DNA from: Streptomyces sp. AC558_RSS880
Lineage (GTDB): Bacteria; Actinomycetota; Actinomycetes; Streptomycetales; Streptomycetaceae
DNA: 64,000 nucleotides
Direction of reading: 5' to 3'
Assembly: GCF_019049255.1 (NCBI RefSeq)
Contig: NZ_JAGMUJ010000013.1
Coordinates: 143,506-207,505, forward strand
The notes below the pieces were generated by a model. It saw nothing but the letters and a program-made list of their open reading frames with translations, did no database searches and had not been told where the DNA came from. Within the stretch, counting starts at the first letter, position 1. The number at the start of each line of letters is the position of its first letter. Below are positions 9,503-17,393 of the stretch, in pieces. The position numbers were made by a program, and so were the translations under genes.

Positions 9503-10399
9503 TTACCGGGCGGCCGCTCCGGCCAGCTCCTCCAACGTCGCGGTGACCGCCGGCACCTGGGCGAGGTCCGGGAGGGTGAGCGCGACGATCTCCCGGCGCA
9601 CGGCGGGTTCCAGCGCCACGGTGCGCACGCCCCTGGGCCGTACCGACTCGATGGCCAGCTGGGGCAGCACCGCCACCCCGAGCCCGGCGCCGACCAGTCC
9701 GGCGACGGCCGGATAGTCGTCGGTCGCGAAGTCGATGCGCGGCGTGAAGCCGGCCGTCTCGCACACCTCGACCAACTGGCTCCGGCAGCGCGGGCAGCCG
9801 GCGATCCAGGGCTCGTCGGCGAGTTCGCCGATGGCGACCGACTCCGCGCGGGCGAGCCGGTGCCGTTCGGGCACGAGCCCCACCAGCCGGTCCGACAGCA
9901 GCGGCCGCACGACGAGGTCGTCCCACTCCTCGGCGCCCGCCGCCCCCTCGTACCGGAAGGCGAGGGCCACGTCGCAGTCGCCCTCGCGCAGCATCTCCAC
10001 GGAGCGGGGCGGTTCGGCCTCCTCCAGGGAGACCCGGGTGCCGGGGTGGGCGGCGCGCAGGGCGGCGAGGGCCGTGGGGACGAGCGTGGAACTGCCGCTG
10101 GGGAAGGAGACGAGCCGGACCCGGCCCGCGCGGAGCCCGGCGATGGCGGCGACCTCCTCCTCGGCGGCGGTCAGTCCGGCGATGATCCCGGCCGCGTGCC
10201 GCACCAACGCCTCTCCGGCCTGTGTCAGGCGCATCTCGCGGCCGCTGCGTATGAGCAGGGGCGTGCCGACGGACGCCTCCAGGGCCTTCATCTGCTGACT
10301 GACGGCGGGCTGGGTGCAGCCCAGTTCGCGGGCCGCCGCGGAGAAGGAACCGGTGGTGGCCACGGCGCGCAGCACGCGGAGATGACGGGCTTCGATCAC
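9503..10399 (-). CDS. LysR-family transcriptional regulator
   Basis: A 298-residue LysR-type regulator. Residues 1-60 form the winged helix-turn-helix (LRVLRAVATTGSFSAAARELG, then CTQPAVSQQMKALE). Residues from about 90 are the periplasmic-binding-protein-like effector domain, with PSGSSTLVPTALAALRAAHPG near its start. The start is GTG at 10399. It is divergent from the MOSC gene with an 80-bp gap, the classic arrangement in which a LysR protein controls its divergent neighbour; the MOSC gene is the likely target. Effector unknown. Confidence 0.93.
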   Translation of the reverse strand: MIEARHLRVLRAVATTGSFSAAARELGCTQPAVSQQMKALEASVGTPLLIRSGREMRLTQAGEALVRHAAGIIAGLTAAEEEVAAIAGLRAGRVRLVSFPSGSSTLVPTALAALRAAHPGTRVSLEEAEPPRSVEMLREGDCDVALAFRYEGAAGAEEWDDLVVRPLLSDRLVGLVPERHRLARAESVAIGELADEPWIAGCPRCRSQLVEVCETAGFTPRIDFATDDYPAVAGLVGAGLGVAVLPQLAIESVRPRGVRTVALEPAVRREIVALTLPDLAQVPAVTATLEELAGAAAR

Positions 10400-10479
10400 C
10401 CCTCAAGGATAAGCCGACCTTTGACACGGCGCCGGATAATGCGTCGACGCTTTGATGCCCATCGCCTACCGTGCGACTC

Positions 10480-11160
10480 ATGAAGCTTCTGTCTGTGAAC
10501 CTGGGGCGACCCAAGGCCGTGCCGTACACGGAGCAGCGCGACGGCGTGACCGGCATCGACAAGCAACCCGTGGACGGACCGGTGCGGGTGGCCGCGCCGG
10601 GGGCGAAGGGGACCGGCGCGAGCGGTCTGGCCGGGGACGCCGTGTGCGAGACGCGGCATCACGGCGGGGACGACCAGGCGGTGTACGCCGTGGCCCGCGA
10701 GGACCTCGACGAGTGGGAGCGCACGCTGGGGCGCACGCTGACCAACGGGATGTTCGGCGAGAACCTCACCACCGAGGGGATCGACGTGTCCGGCGCCCTG
10801 ATCGGCGAGCGCTGGGCCGTCGGTCCCGAGGTGGTGCTGGAGGTCACCTCCGGGCGTATCCCCTGCCGCACCTTCCAGGGCCATCTGGGTGAGAAGGGCT
10901 GGGTGAAGCGGTTCACCGAGCGGGGCGCGCCGGGCGCGTACTTCCGGGTGATCCGGCCCGGTGAGATACGCGCGGGTGACGCCGTACGGATCATGCACCG
11001 GCCGGAGCACGAGGTGACGGTCGCGCTGCAGTTCCGCGCGGTGACGACCGAGCGGACGCTGCTGCCCCGGCTGCTGGCGGCCGGCGGGGCGCTGCATCCG
11101 GAGGCGCTGGCGATGGCGCGGACGTACGTGGAGAAGTACGGGGCGGGGCCGACCGCCTGA
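10480..11160 (+). CDS. MOSC domain-containing protein (YiiM-like)
   Basis: A 226-residue protein of the MOSC family, the C-terminal domain type of molybdenum cofactor sulfurases and also of standalone proteins such as E. coli YiiM, which detoxify N-hydroxylated compounds using molybdenum cofactor. The MOSC core runs from roughly residue 40 to 170, with RHHGGDDQAVYAVAREDLD, MFGENLTTEGID and SGRIPCRTF, which contains the conserved Cys. Length and layout fit the YiiM type. The ATG at 10480 is preferred over the GTG three codons upstream. Likely controlled by the divergent LysR gene. Confidence 0.9.
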   Translation: MKLLSVNLGRPKAVPYTEQRDGVTGIDKQPVDGPVRVAAPGAKGTGASGLAGDAVCETRHHGGDDQAVYAVAREDLDEWERTLGRTLTNGMFGENLTTEGIDVSGALIGERWAVGPEVVLEVTSGRIPCRTFQGHLGEKGWVKRFTERGAPGAYFRVIRPGEIRAGDAVRIMHRPEHEVTVALQFRAVTTERTLLPRLLAAGGALHPEALAMARTYVEKYGAGPTA

Positions 11161-11221
11161 CCGCATGTCCATGGGATGACATGAAGCGGACGACTCCACT
11201 CCGGGTAACTACTCTTGCGCC

Positions 11222-11995
11222 ATGACAACGGCTCTGATTACGGGATCGACGGCTGGGATCGGTGCCGCGTTCGCGCGGCGGCTGGCGGCCGACGGACATG
11301 ATCTGGTGCTGGTCGCCCGCGACACCGGACGGCTGCGCGAACAGGCGACCGAGCTGCACGACCGCCACGGCATCGAGGCGGAGGTGCTGACCGCCGACCT
11401 GGCCCAGGACAAGGGCATCGAGGCGGTGGCCGACCGCCTCGGCGACCGCAAGAACCCCGTCGACCTGCTGATCAACAACGCCGGCTTCGGCCACCGGGGC
11501 CGTTACCTCGAGGTCCCCATGGCCGACGAGCTGAGGATGCTCAAGGTGCACTGCGAGGCGGTGCTCCGGCTGACGTCGGCGGCGGTGGAGACGATGCGCG
11601 AGCGCGGACGCGGAGGCGTCGTGAACGTCGCCTCGACCGCCGCGTTCGTGCCGCGCGGGACCTACGGGGCGTCCAAGGCGTGGGTCGTGCAGTTCACCCA
11701 GGGTGCGGCGCAGGACCTGGCGGGCCACGGCGTACGGCTGATGGCGCTGTGCCCCGGGTTCGTGCGCACCGAGTTCCACGCGCGGGCCGGGATGGGCACG
11801 GACAACATCCCGAACTGGATGTGGCTGGACGCGGACAAGGTCGCCACGGCGGCGCTCGCGGACCTGGCCCGGGGCAAGACGCTGTCGATCCCGGATCCGC
11901 GTTACAAGGCGCTGATGGGGGCGGCGAAGCTGGTCCCGCGCGGGCTGCTGGGCGGGATCTCGTCGCGGACGGGACGGAAGTACGGGCCCCGGTAG
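11222..11995 (+). CDS. Short-chain dehydrogenase/reductase
   Basis: A 257-residue classical SDR oxidoreductase. The cofactor motif TGSTAGIG lies at residues 7-14, NNAG at 85-88, the catalytic Ser at about 138, and the YGASK motif gives Tyr148 and Lys152. The arrangement resembles the DltE/YqjQ group with an unspecified carbonyl substrate. It lies 60 bp after the MOSC gene on the same strand and 105 bp before the next gene, so co-transcription is possible. Substrate cannot be inferred. Confidence 0.93.
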   Translation: MTTALITGSTAGIGAAFARRLAADGHDLVLVARDTGRLREQATELHDRHGIEAEVLTADLAQDKGIEAVADRLGDRKNPVDLLINNAGFGHRGRYLEVPMADELRMLKVHCEAVLRLTSAAVETMRERGRGGVVNVASTAAFVPRGTYGASKAWVVQFTQGAAQDLAGHGVRLMALCPGFVRTEFHARAGMGTDNIPNWMWLDADKVATAALADLARGKTLSIPDPRYKALMGAAKLVPRGLLGGISSRTGRKYGPR

Positions 11996-12100
11996 CCGTG
12001 GTCCGACGGTCGCGCGGTCACGGCGGGACGGACTCCGCTCCCCGGGAGAAAATGGGTGCTGACAGACCGACCCGGACCCAGGGGACCGGAGGCGAGCACC

Positions 12101-12808
12101 ATGACCTTCGTACAGCTCATCGACTGCCGGACCAGCCGGTTCGAGGAGATGGACCGGCTCATGGACCAGTGGGTCGAGCAGACCAGGGGGAAGCGGACGG
12201 CGACCCACGCGGTGGTCGGCAAGGACCGCGCGGACACGTCGCACGTCGTCGAGATCGTGGAGTTCCCGTCGTACGAGGAGGCGATGCGGAACTCGAAGCT
12301 GCCGGAGACCGACCGGATCTTCCGGGAGATGGTGGCCCTGTGTGACGGTGTGCCGACGTTCACGGACCTGGACGTGGTGCGCGACGCGCAGCTGAACACG
12401 GACTCCGCGCGGCGCTTCTTCGAGGTGGTCGCCACCGCGGACGACCTGTCCCCGATGACGGGCCTGATCGAGGAGCACTACCACGACCACGATCCGGCCA
12501 ACGAGCAGGACGTCATCGGCCTCGACCACTTCCGGCGCGAGATGGACGTGTGGCGCGGCGGCTTCGACTTCGCGTTCCGGATCGAGGACCAGCTCGCGCG
12601 AGGGGACCGGGTGTGCACCCGGTGGAGCTGGGAGGGCACCCACAAGGGCGACTTCCTCGGCATCCCGGCGACGGGGAGGAAGGCCGCCATGACGGGCACG
12701 ACCATCTTCCGCTTCGGCGACAACGGGAAGATCGTCGAGGGCTGGTGGCAGTACGACCGGCTGGGGCTGATGGTGCAGTTGGGGGCGCTGGAGCCGACGG
12801 GGTCGTAA
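12101..12808 (+). CDS. Two-domain protein: ferredoxin-like barrel plus SnoaL-like domain
   Basis: A 235-residue protein that looks like a fusion. Residues 1-100 resemble a stress-responsive or antibiotic monooxygenase-type alpha/beta barrel (MTFVQLIDCRTSRFEEMD, then HVVEIVEFPSYEEAM). Residues 105-235 resemble a SnoaL-like ester cyclase domain of the NTF2 fold (HYHDHDPANEQDVIGLDHF, FRIEDQLARGDRVCTRW, GIPATGRKAAMTGTTIFRF, GKIVEGWWQYD). The second half usually occurs alone in actinomycetes as a small carrier-like or cyclase protein of unknown substrate. ATG at 12101 follows GGAGGCGAG. Confidence 0.8.
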   Translation: MTFVQLIDCRTSRFEEMDRLMDQWVEQTRGKRTATHAVVGKDRADTSHVVEIVEFPSYEEAMRNSKLPETDRIFREMVALCDGVPTFTDLDVVRDAQLNTDSARRFFEVVATADDLSPMTGLIEEHYHDHDPANEQDVIGLDHFRREMDVWRGGFDFAFRIEDQLARGDRVCTRWSWEGTHKGDFLGIPATGRKAAMTGTTIFRFGDNGKIVEGWWQYDRLGLMVQLGALEPTGS

Positions 12809-12810
12809 CG

Positions 12811-12860
12811 GCGGCCACGCGGTCCGACCGGTCCGGCGGCCACGCGATCCGACCGGTCCG
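12811..12860. repeat. 25-bp tandem duplication
   Basis: Two adjacent 25-bp copies (12811-12835 and 12836-12860) differing at one base, each with the near-palindromic CCGACCGGTCCG. They lie immediately after the stop codon of the two-domain protein and may form hairpins. The rest of the 240-bp gap to the next gene shows nothing clear. Confidence 0.7.
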
Positions 12861-13052
12861 GTCCGGTCCGGGATCCGCGACCACGGCTTCACGAACGAGT
12901 CGACCGGCTGCTGCTCGAACGAACACCGCATCCACCCCGTCGTCCTCATGAGGCCGGACGCGTCTTCACATCGGGACGCGTCGGCTCGACCACTCCGGCC
13001 TCGCGACGTACACGAACTCGTGCGCGTCCAGGACGATCGCCGGGGAGGAACA

Positions 13053-13454
13053 ATGAATCGGCCGGGACGAACCACGCGCCCACCACTGGTGGCGGCCATG
13101 TTGATGCTGGCCGTGGCCTGCACGTCGGAGAGCGGTGGCGACGAAGGAGGCGAGCAGGCGGCATCCTGCGCCTACCGCGTCCTCTACCAGGACCGCACCT
13201 ACCGGGACGTCGCCGACGTGCGGTTCACGGCAGGGGAGGAGCTCGGTCCCGCCACCCTCCCGCCGTGCGACGACACCGGCGGACGGGATGACGCCGGACA
13301 GGCCGGGGAGACGACGACCGCCTACAAGGTGGACGGCGTCCCTTCCGAGGTGGCCGTCGCCGTCGGGAACAGCCCCGACGACACCACCTTCGTGGCCGCC
13401 CACTCGGGCGGTGAGCTTCCCCCGGAGGTACGGAAACTGATCGACGGGTCCTGA
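13053..13454 (+). CDS. Small secreted or lipid-anchored protein
   Basis: 133 residues with an N-terminal export signal: basic start (MNRPGRTTRPP), hydrophobic core (LVAAMLMLAVA) and a lipobox-like LAVAC at residues 19-23 followed by a Ser/Gly/Glu-rich linker. The mature part has CAYRVLYQDRTYRDVADVRF and TLPPCDD, two cysteines that could pair. It recalls a small actinobacterial lipoprotein family, possibly DUF6281, of unknown function. The ATG at 13053 is preceded by GGGGAGGAACA, deciding against longer frames. Flanked by convergent 13500-14573. Confidence 0.7.
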   Translation: MNRPGRTTRPPLVAAMLMLAVACTSESGGDEGGEQAASCAYRVLYQDRTYRDVADVRFTAGEELGPATLPPCDDTGGRDDAGQAGETTTAYKVDGVPSEVAVAVGNSPDDTTFVAAHSGGELPPEVRKLIDGS

Positions 13455-13499
13455 CGCCGACCGCGCCCCGGCCGGGTGGAGCCCTCGGGGGCAGGCCGG

Positions 13500-14573
13500 T
13501 CAGCTCGTCCCGGGCGCCGACCGCGTCCAGCGGTTGAGCGTCTCGCTCTTGTCGTCGTACGTGAGCCAGGTCCCGTCGCCGAGCGGACGTACGTAACTGT
13601 CGACGGGGCCCGTCGGGTACGCGACCACCCCGCGTATCCGCAGGGTGTGAGCGTCGAGCAGCCAGTGGCGGGCTTCCTCCGGCTCCTCGTCGGAGTCGAC
13701 CGTCGAGGCGATGACGGTGTCGGCGTCGACGAAGCCGCAGGCGTAGTCCCAGTAGGTCTCGTCCTCGTCGTCGGCCGACTCGGGCTCCTGCTCGGCGATC
13801 ACCGTGCCGTCCAGGGCGTGCAGTTGCAGGTCCGTGCCGTAGTGCTCGACCGTCAGGAAGCCCGGGTGTCCCGCGTGGACGTCCGCCAGGATGCGGTCCA
13901 GGCCCTCGTTCACGTCCCAGCCGGTCAGCTTCCCACCGTCCCAGCGCGCCCAGTGCAGCAGGATGCCGTCCTGGCCCATGCCGATGCTCAGCCCCATGTG
14001 GACACCGTCCGGGTGGGAGAGGTGGTTCGAACCGGCCGCCGCGCTCTCCAGCGGCAGCCGCGCCAACTCCCTTCCGTTACGCGCGTCCAGGACCACCCAG
14101 CGCTCTTCCCAGCCGCCCGGCTCCGGTTCTCCCACCACGTGCGCCCACACGAGCCGGCCGTCGTCCGAGATCCGGCAGGAGCCGTGTTCCAGGCCCCGGC
14201 ACACCTCCTGCTCGTCCCCCGTGTGCGGGTGGCCGAGCTCGGGTCCCCAACAGCCGTGCCGGTACTCCCACAGCGTCTCTCCCCCCTTGCCCATGGCCCG
14301 TACCGCGCGCTGCCCCGAGAACACCGCGAACGTGCCGTCCGGGCTCACCGAGTGGACGCCGTGGTCCCACCGGGGCCAGGGAAGAGGGAAGACGGCCGTC
14401 GGCGCGCGCTCCCCCGCGAACAACTCCCGGAGGTCGTAGACCTCCAGCTCGTGCCCGTTGCGGAGGAGGGCGCGGCCGGAACCGTCCCCACGGCTTTCGA
14501 ACGCGAAGCCGTTGACCAGTGCGCCTCCACCCGGCAGCCTCACCGAGTCGCGCAGTTGTGCGGTGATCGACAT
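13500..14573 (-). CDS. Cytoplasmic beta-propeller-like protein of unknown function
   Basis: 357 residues without signal peptide or membrane segment. The sequence repeats a pattern of beta strands typical of propellers: VHSVSPDGTFAVFSGQRAV, SCRISDDGRLVWAHVVG, RWVVLDARNGRELARLPLE, HPGFLTVEHYGTDLQLHALDG and RHWLLDAHTLRIRGVV. Acidic and Trp-rich stretches are frequent. No catalytic motif is recognisable; protein interaction is the usual role of such folds. The ATG at 14573 follows no strong ribosome binding site. It is a single-gene unit convergent with the small exported protein upstream on the map. Confidence 0.65.
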   Translation of the reverse strand: MSITAQLRDSVRLPGGGALVNGFAFESRGDGSGRALLRNGHELEVYDLRELFAGERAPTAVFPLPWPRWDHGVHSVSPDGTFAVFSGQRAVRAMGKGGETLWEYRHGCWGPELGHPHTGDEQEVCRGLEHGSCRISDDGRLVWAHVVGEPEPGGWEERWVVLDARNGRELARLPLESAAAGSNHLSHPDGVHMGLSIGMGQDGILLHWARWDGGKLTGWDVNEGLDRILADVHAGHPGFLTVEHYGTDLQLHALDGTVIAEQEPESADDEDETYWDYACGFVDADTVIASTVDSDEEPEEARHWLLDAHTLRIRGVVAYPTGPVDSYVRPLGDGTWLTYDDKSETLNRWTRSAPGTS

Positions 14574-14637
14574 GGGCCGACGGTAACGGGCCCCACTGAC
14601 AGCACGGATCGCCCTTCGCGCTGCCGGCGCCGCCCGC

Positions 14638-15705
14638 CTAGCGCTTGTAGGTGTTGCCGCCCCCGTCCTTGACGGACCTGCAGGTGCGGCCGGTGTCGGA
14701 GCCCGAGCGGACGGCCGGCGCCTTCTTGTTGTAGTAGTTCACGGTGTAGGTGTTGCCCGAGAAGGTGTTCCCACCCTTTCCGCAGGTGTTGGCCCTCGGG
14801 AACGCCCAGTAGGTGAACATCCCGTGGTTGCCGTTCCCCCTGGTCTTCCCCTTGTGGTCGCGGCCCTTCCTGAAGACGTTCTTCCGGACCTTGTTACCGC
14901 TGCTGCCGTCGCTGGCGCGGACCGGGTCACCGGAGATGACCTGGAAGGTGTTCCTCTCCACCAGGTTCCCGTTGCTCCCGGGGGTCTTCTGCGTCTGGTT
15001 GAAGGCGAGGTAGACGCCGTGGGTGTTCCCCGGGACCGTCTTGTTCTCGAGGTTGACGAACGAGTTGTTGGTGATCTTGGCCTTCGAGACGTAGTTCAGG
15101 TGCACGCCGGCGTAGCCCTTGCCGCCCTTGACCCAGGCGTTGCCGATCTGCTTGAAGGTGATCCGGTTGACCACGAGCCCCTTGACCGGACCGTCCTTCT
15201 TGGTCCCCGTGGCCTTGATCCCGCCGTCGCCGTAGCGCTTCACGGTGTACGGCCCCTGGAAGTTCAGCTTGGGGGACTTGGGGCCCACCTTCGTCCAGTA
15301 CCCGGCCTTGGCCGCCCGCCCGTCGAAGGTGACGGGGCCCGTCCCCGGCTGGGCCTTGACCGTGACCGTACCGTCGGCGATGCCCGGCCCCCACTCCACC
15401 CCGGCATCGGTGTAGGTGCCGCCGCGGAGCATGATCGTCGCGTTCCTCGTGTTCCTGGCCGCGAGCACGGCCTGGGCGTCCCGCAGGGACCCGACCGGAC
15501 TCTGCGCGGTGAGGCCGGCCTTCCCCGCCGCCCGCAGGAGCGACTTCCCCGAGAGCCCGGCGAACGACGTCCCACCGGAGCCCACGTAGACGGTGACGTC
15601 CTCGCCCCCGGCGACCGGCGCGGCCAGCGCCCCCGGCCCGCTCGGAACCACGATCACCACGGCCGCCGCCAGGCACGGCAGCCCCATGCCCAGGTGCTTG
15701 CGCAT
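14638..15705 (-). CDS. Secreted right-handed parallel beta-helix protein
   Basis: 355 residues with a cleavable signal peptide (MRKHLGMGLPCLAAAVVIVV, cleavage probably after ALAAP near residue 30). The mature protein begins VTVYVGSGGTSF, then has repeated strand-turn units such as NRITFKQIGNAWVKGG, AKITNNSFVNLEN and NLVERNTFQVISGDPVRAS, the pattern of the parallel beta-helix found in pectate lyases and related polysaccharide enzymes (PL9/PL1-like). Catalytic residues cannot be named. ATG at 15705 follows GGGGAGGGAACA. The upstream region holds nested palindromes. Confidence 0.8.
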   Translation of the reverse strand: MRKHLGMGLPCLAAAVVIVVPSGPGALAAPVAGGEDVTVYVGSGGTSFAGLSGKSLLRAAGKAGLTAQSPVGSLRDAQAVLAARNTRNATIMLRGGTYTDAGVEWGPGIADGTVTVKAQPGTGPVTFDGRAAKAGYWTKVGPKSPKLNFQGPYTVKRYGDGGIKATGTKKDGPVKGLVVNRITFKQIGNAWVKGGKGYAGVHLNYVSKAKITNNSFVNLENKTVPGNTHGVYLAFNQTQKTPGSNGNLVERNTFQVISGDPVRASDGSSGNKVRKNVFRKGRDHKGKTRGNGNHGMFTYWAFPRANTCGKGGNTFSGNTYTVNYYNKKAPAVRSGSDTGRTCRSVKDGGGNTYKR

Positions 15706-15728
15706 GGATGTTCCCTCCCCTTCGATGG

Positions 15729-16271
15729 TCATGTGAGGCACGGGCGGGAAGTCCGTTCCCGCCGCTCGTGCGACAGGAACACTGCTCGGGTCCGCGCCGC
15801 CACGGCAAGCACTTCACGGTGTCCGGGACTGTCCCGGACAGCCCCGGACACCCGTGCCGGGTCACGACCGGGCTCCGCCGCACCCACCGGGCGGACGTGG
15901 CCGCGCACCCCCTCCTGATCGACCGCCCGTGCCTGCGAGGGCCGGTCCGCGCCGCGGTGGAAGGCGAGGTCGCAGGACTCGTCGAGCCACTGGTCGAAGA
16001 TCCCGTCGGTTCCCGGCCGGCCCAGGCCGCTCGACCCGGCCGTGCGGAACAGTTCCCGCGCGGCGGCGAGGTCGACGATCGGCAGGCCGGCGCGGTTTCG
16101 CGGTGTTTCGGAGGGTGTGGGCACCTCGGGTGGCCTCCCGGAGCCGAAGGATCCCGGTGGCGCGCTGCCGCACCCCGGTGATCCGTGCCTCCCACGCACC
16201 TCACGCGGGTCGGCCGTCACACGACCGGACGGGAAGCCGACACCCGCGCCGATCTTCCGCAATGCCTTCAC
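15729..16271 (-). pseudogene. Possible gene remnant upstream of the beta-helix gene
   Basis: A leftward open frame of 180 codons in the 690-bp gap between the beta-helix gene and the DUF3293 gene. Only its middle, around DLAAARELFRTAGSSGLG and GIFDQWLDESCDLAFHRGA (about 15950-16090), has a composition like a real protein; both ends read as low-complexity, and the 3' part runs through palindromes. No ribosome binding site was found. It may be a decayed gene or chance; I do not recognise a family. Confidence 0.25.
15818..15852. promoter_or_regulatory. Nested palindromes built on TGTCCGGG
   Basis: TGTCCGGGA (15820-15828) pairs with TCCCGGACA (15832-15840), and GGTGTCCGGG (15818-15827) can alternatively pair with CCCGGACACC (15843-15852). 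One forward and two reverse copies of the same half-site sit 115-150 bp upstream of the beta-helix start, consistent with a regulator binding array or two competing hairpins. Confidence 0.5.
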
Positions 16272-16395
16272 AGCCCTCTTGCTCCAGGGCTCGGATCATG
16301 AAATCTTGCGGCCGACGCCTCCATGATCCCGTGGGGGCGGGCACCGATCTCCCTGCACGAGGTGTAAGGGGGTCTTCGTTCCACAGGAGGCCCTT

Positions 16396-16878
16396 GTGCA
16401 CGCCATCGACGCACCCGGCACGCCCCGTGACTGGGATCTCTACCGGACGGCAGTCGTCGACATCCGGTTCGGGGACCGGGCCGTGCGGGTCGAACCGCGC
16501 CCTCGGGGCACGGCGGAGGGTTTCTTCCCGGTACCGGACGGCAGCGGCGCCACCATCCATGTGATCACCGCCTGGAACCCCTACGGCCGTACCGCGTCGG
16601 ACGACGCCAACGCCCGCGCCCAGCGCGTACTGCTCGACGGGATCCGTCACCGTGGTCTCACCTCGTGGCCCGCGGTGGGGGGCGACGTGCGCGGCACGCA
16701 TCGGGAGGAGAGCGTCGCCGTCCTCGGCCTGAGCGATGCGGCGGCGCGTGACCTCGGGCGTCGCTTCGGCCAGGACGCGGTGTTCGCCTGGACCCCCGAT
16801 GCCTGGCGGGTCCTGGCGTGCGGAAGCGGTGCCGTGGCGGTGAGCGGGTGGGTGGCGTCCGGACGAGCGTCGGTGTAG
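16396..16878 (+). CDS. DUF3293 domain-containing protein
   Basis: 160 residues covering one DUF3293 domain: HVITAWNPYGR near residue 55, the Asn/Ala-rich stretch ASDDANARAQRVLLDGI, ESVAVLGLSDAAARDLGRRF and FAWTPDAWRVLAC at the end. The family is widespread and functionally uncharacterised. The GTG at 16396 is set by a perfect AGGAGG five bases upstream. The next gene starts 17 bp after its stop, so the two are probably co-transcribed. Confidence 0.85.
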   Translation: MHAIDAPGTPRDWDLYRTAVVDIRFGDRAVRVEPRPRGTAEGFFPVPDGSGATIHVITAWNPYGRTASDDANARAQRVLLDGIRHRGLTSWPAVGGDVRGTHREESVAVLGLSDAAARDLGRRFGQDAVFAWTPDAWRVLACGSGAVAVSGWVASGRASV

Positions 16879-16894
16879 GCACAGGAGCAGAGCG

Positions 16895-17104
16895 ATGGGC
16901 ATGTATCCCATGCGGACCCCGGACCACTGTCCCCGCTGCGGCAGGCGCCTCGTCGATCCGCCGGCCGAGCGGGTCGCGGTCGACGGCTTCCCGGCCGAGG
17001 TGACCTACGCGACGGACCCGGTGTGCGGTGCGCGCTGGCACGTGTGGGACAGGACGTCCCCGCTGCGCCGCCTGGCCCGCCCTCATGTGGACGGCACGGG
17101 ATGA
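16895..17104 (+). CDS. Small zinc-ribbon-like protein
   Basis: 69 residues with CPRC at positions 12-15 and a second cluster DPVCGARWHVW around residue 44, which could form a partial zinc site. Preceded by AGGAGCAG at suitable distance and 17 bp downstream of the DUF3293 gene on the same strand. No family recognised. The following 290 bp to the STAND gene contain no convincing gene. Confidence 0.55.
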   Translation: MGMYPMRTPDHCPRCGRRLVDPPAERVAVDGFPAEVTYATDPVCGARWHVWDRTSPLRRLARPHVDGTG

Positions 17105-17393
17105 CGCCACCATGCCGTCGGGGCGACCCGATCCTGCTTCTTCCCGGCTGTCCTTCTCGAGCGGCTTCTCGCGTGCTGCCGCGGTCTTCAGCGGGCACGA
17201 CGTGCGCCCGCCGCACTGCAGGACCTGTGAGGACCTGCGGCTCAGCGGGACCGGATCTGATTCATGAGGACGGCTGATCCGCCACCGGGTGGGAGCGCGG
17301 GCCCGGTGGCACGCGCCCCCGCCCACCGCTGTGCACGGGCTCGTGATCGTGGCATCATCGGCTCGCGCCACGTTGGCTTTTCGGGGGAATTCC

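Noticed and set aside
16293..16329. Inverted repeat GGATCATG ... CATGATCC upstream of the DUF3293 gene
   Set aside because: Eight-base arms 21 bases apart with no promoter relation; could be chance.
17028..17267. Rightward frame of about 79 codons before the STAND gene
   Set aside because: Overlaps the zinc-ribbon-like gene out of frame, no ribosome binding site and no coding-like composition.
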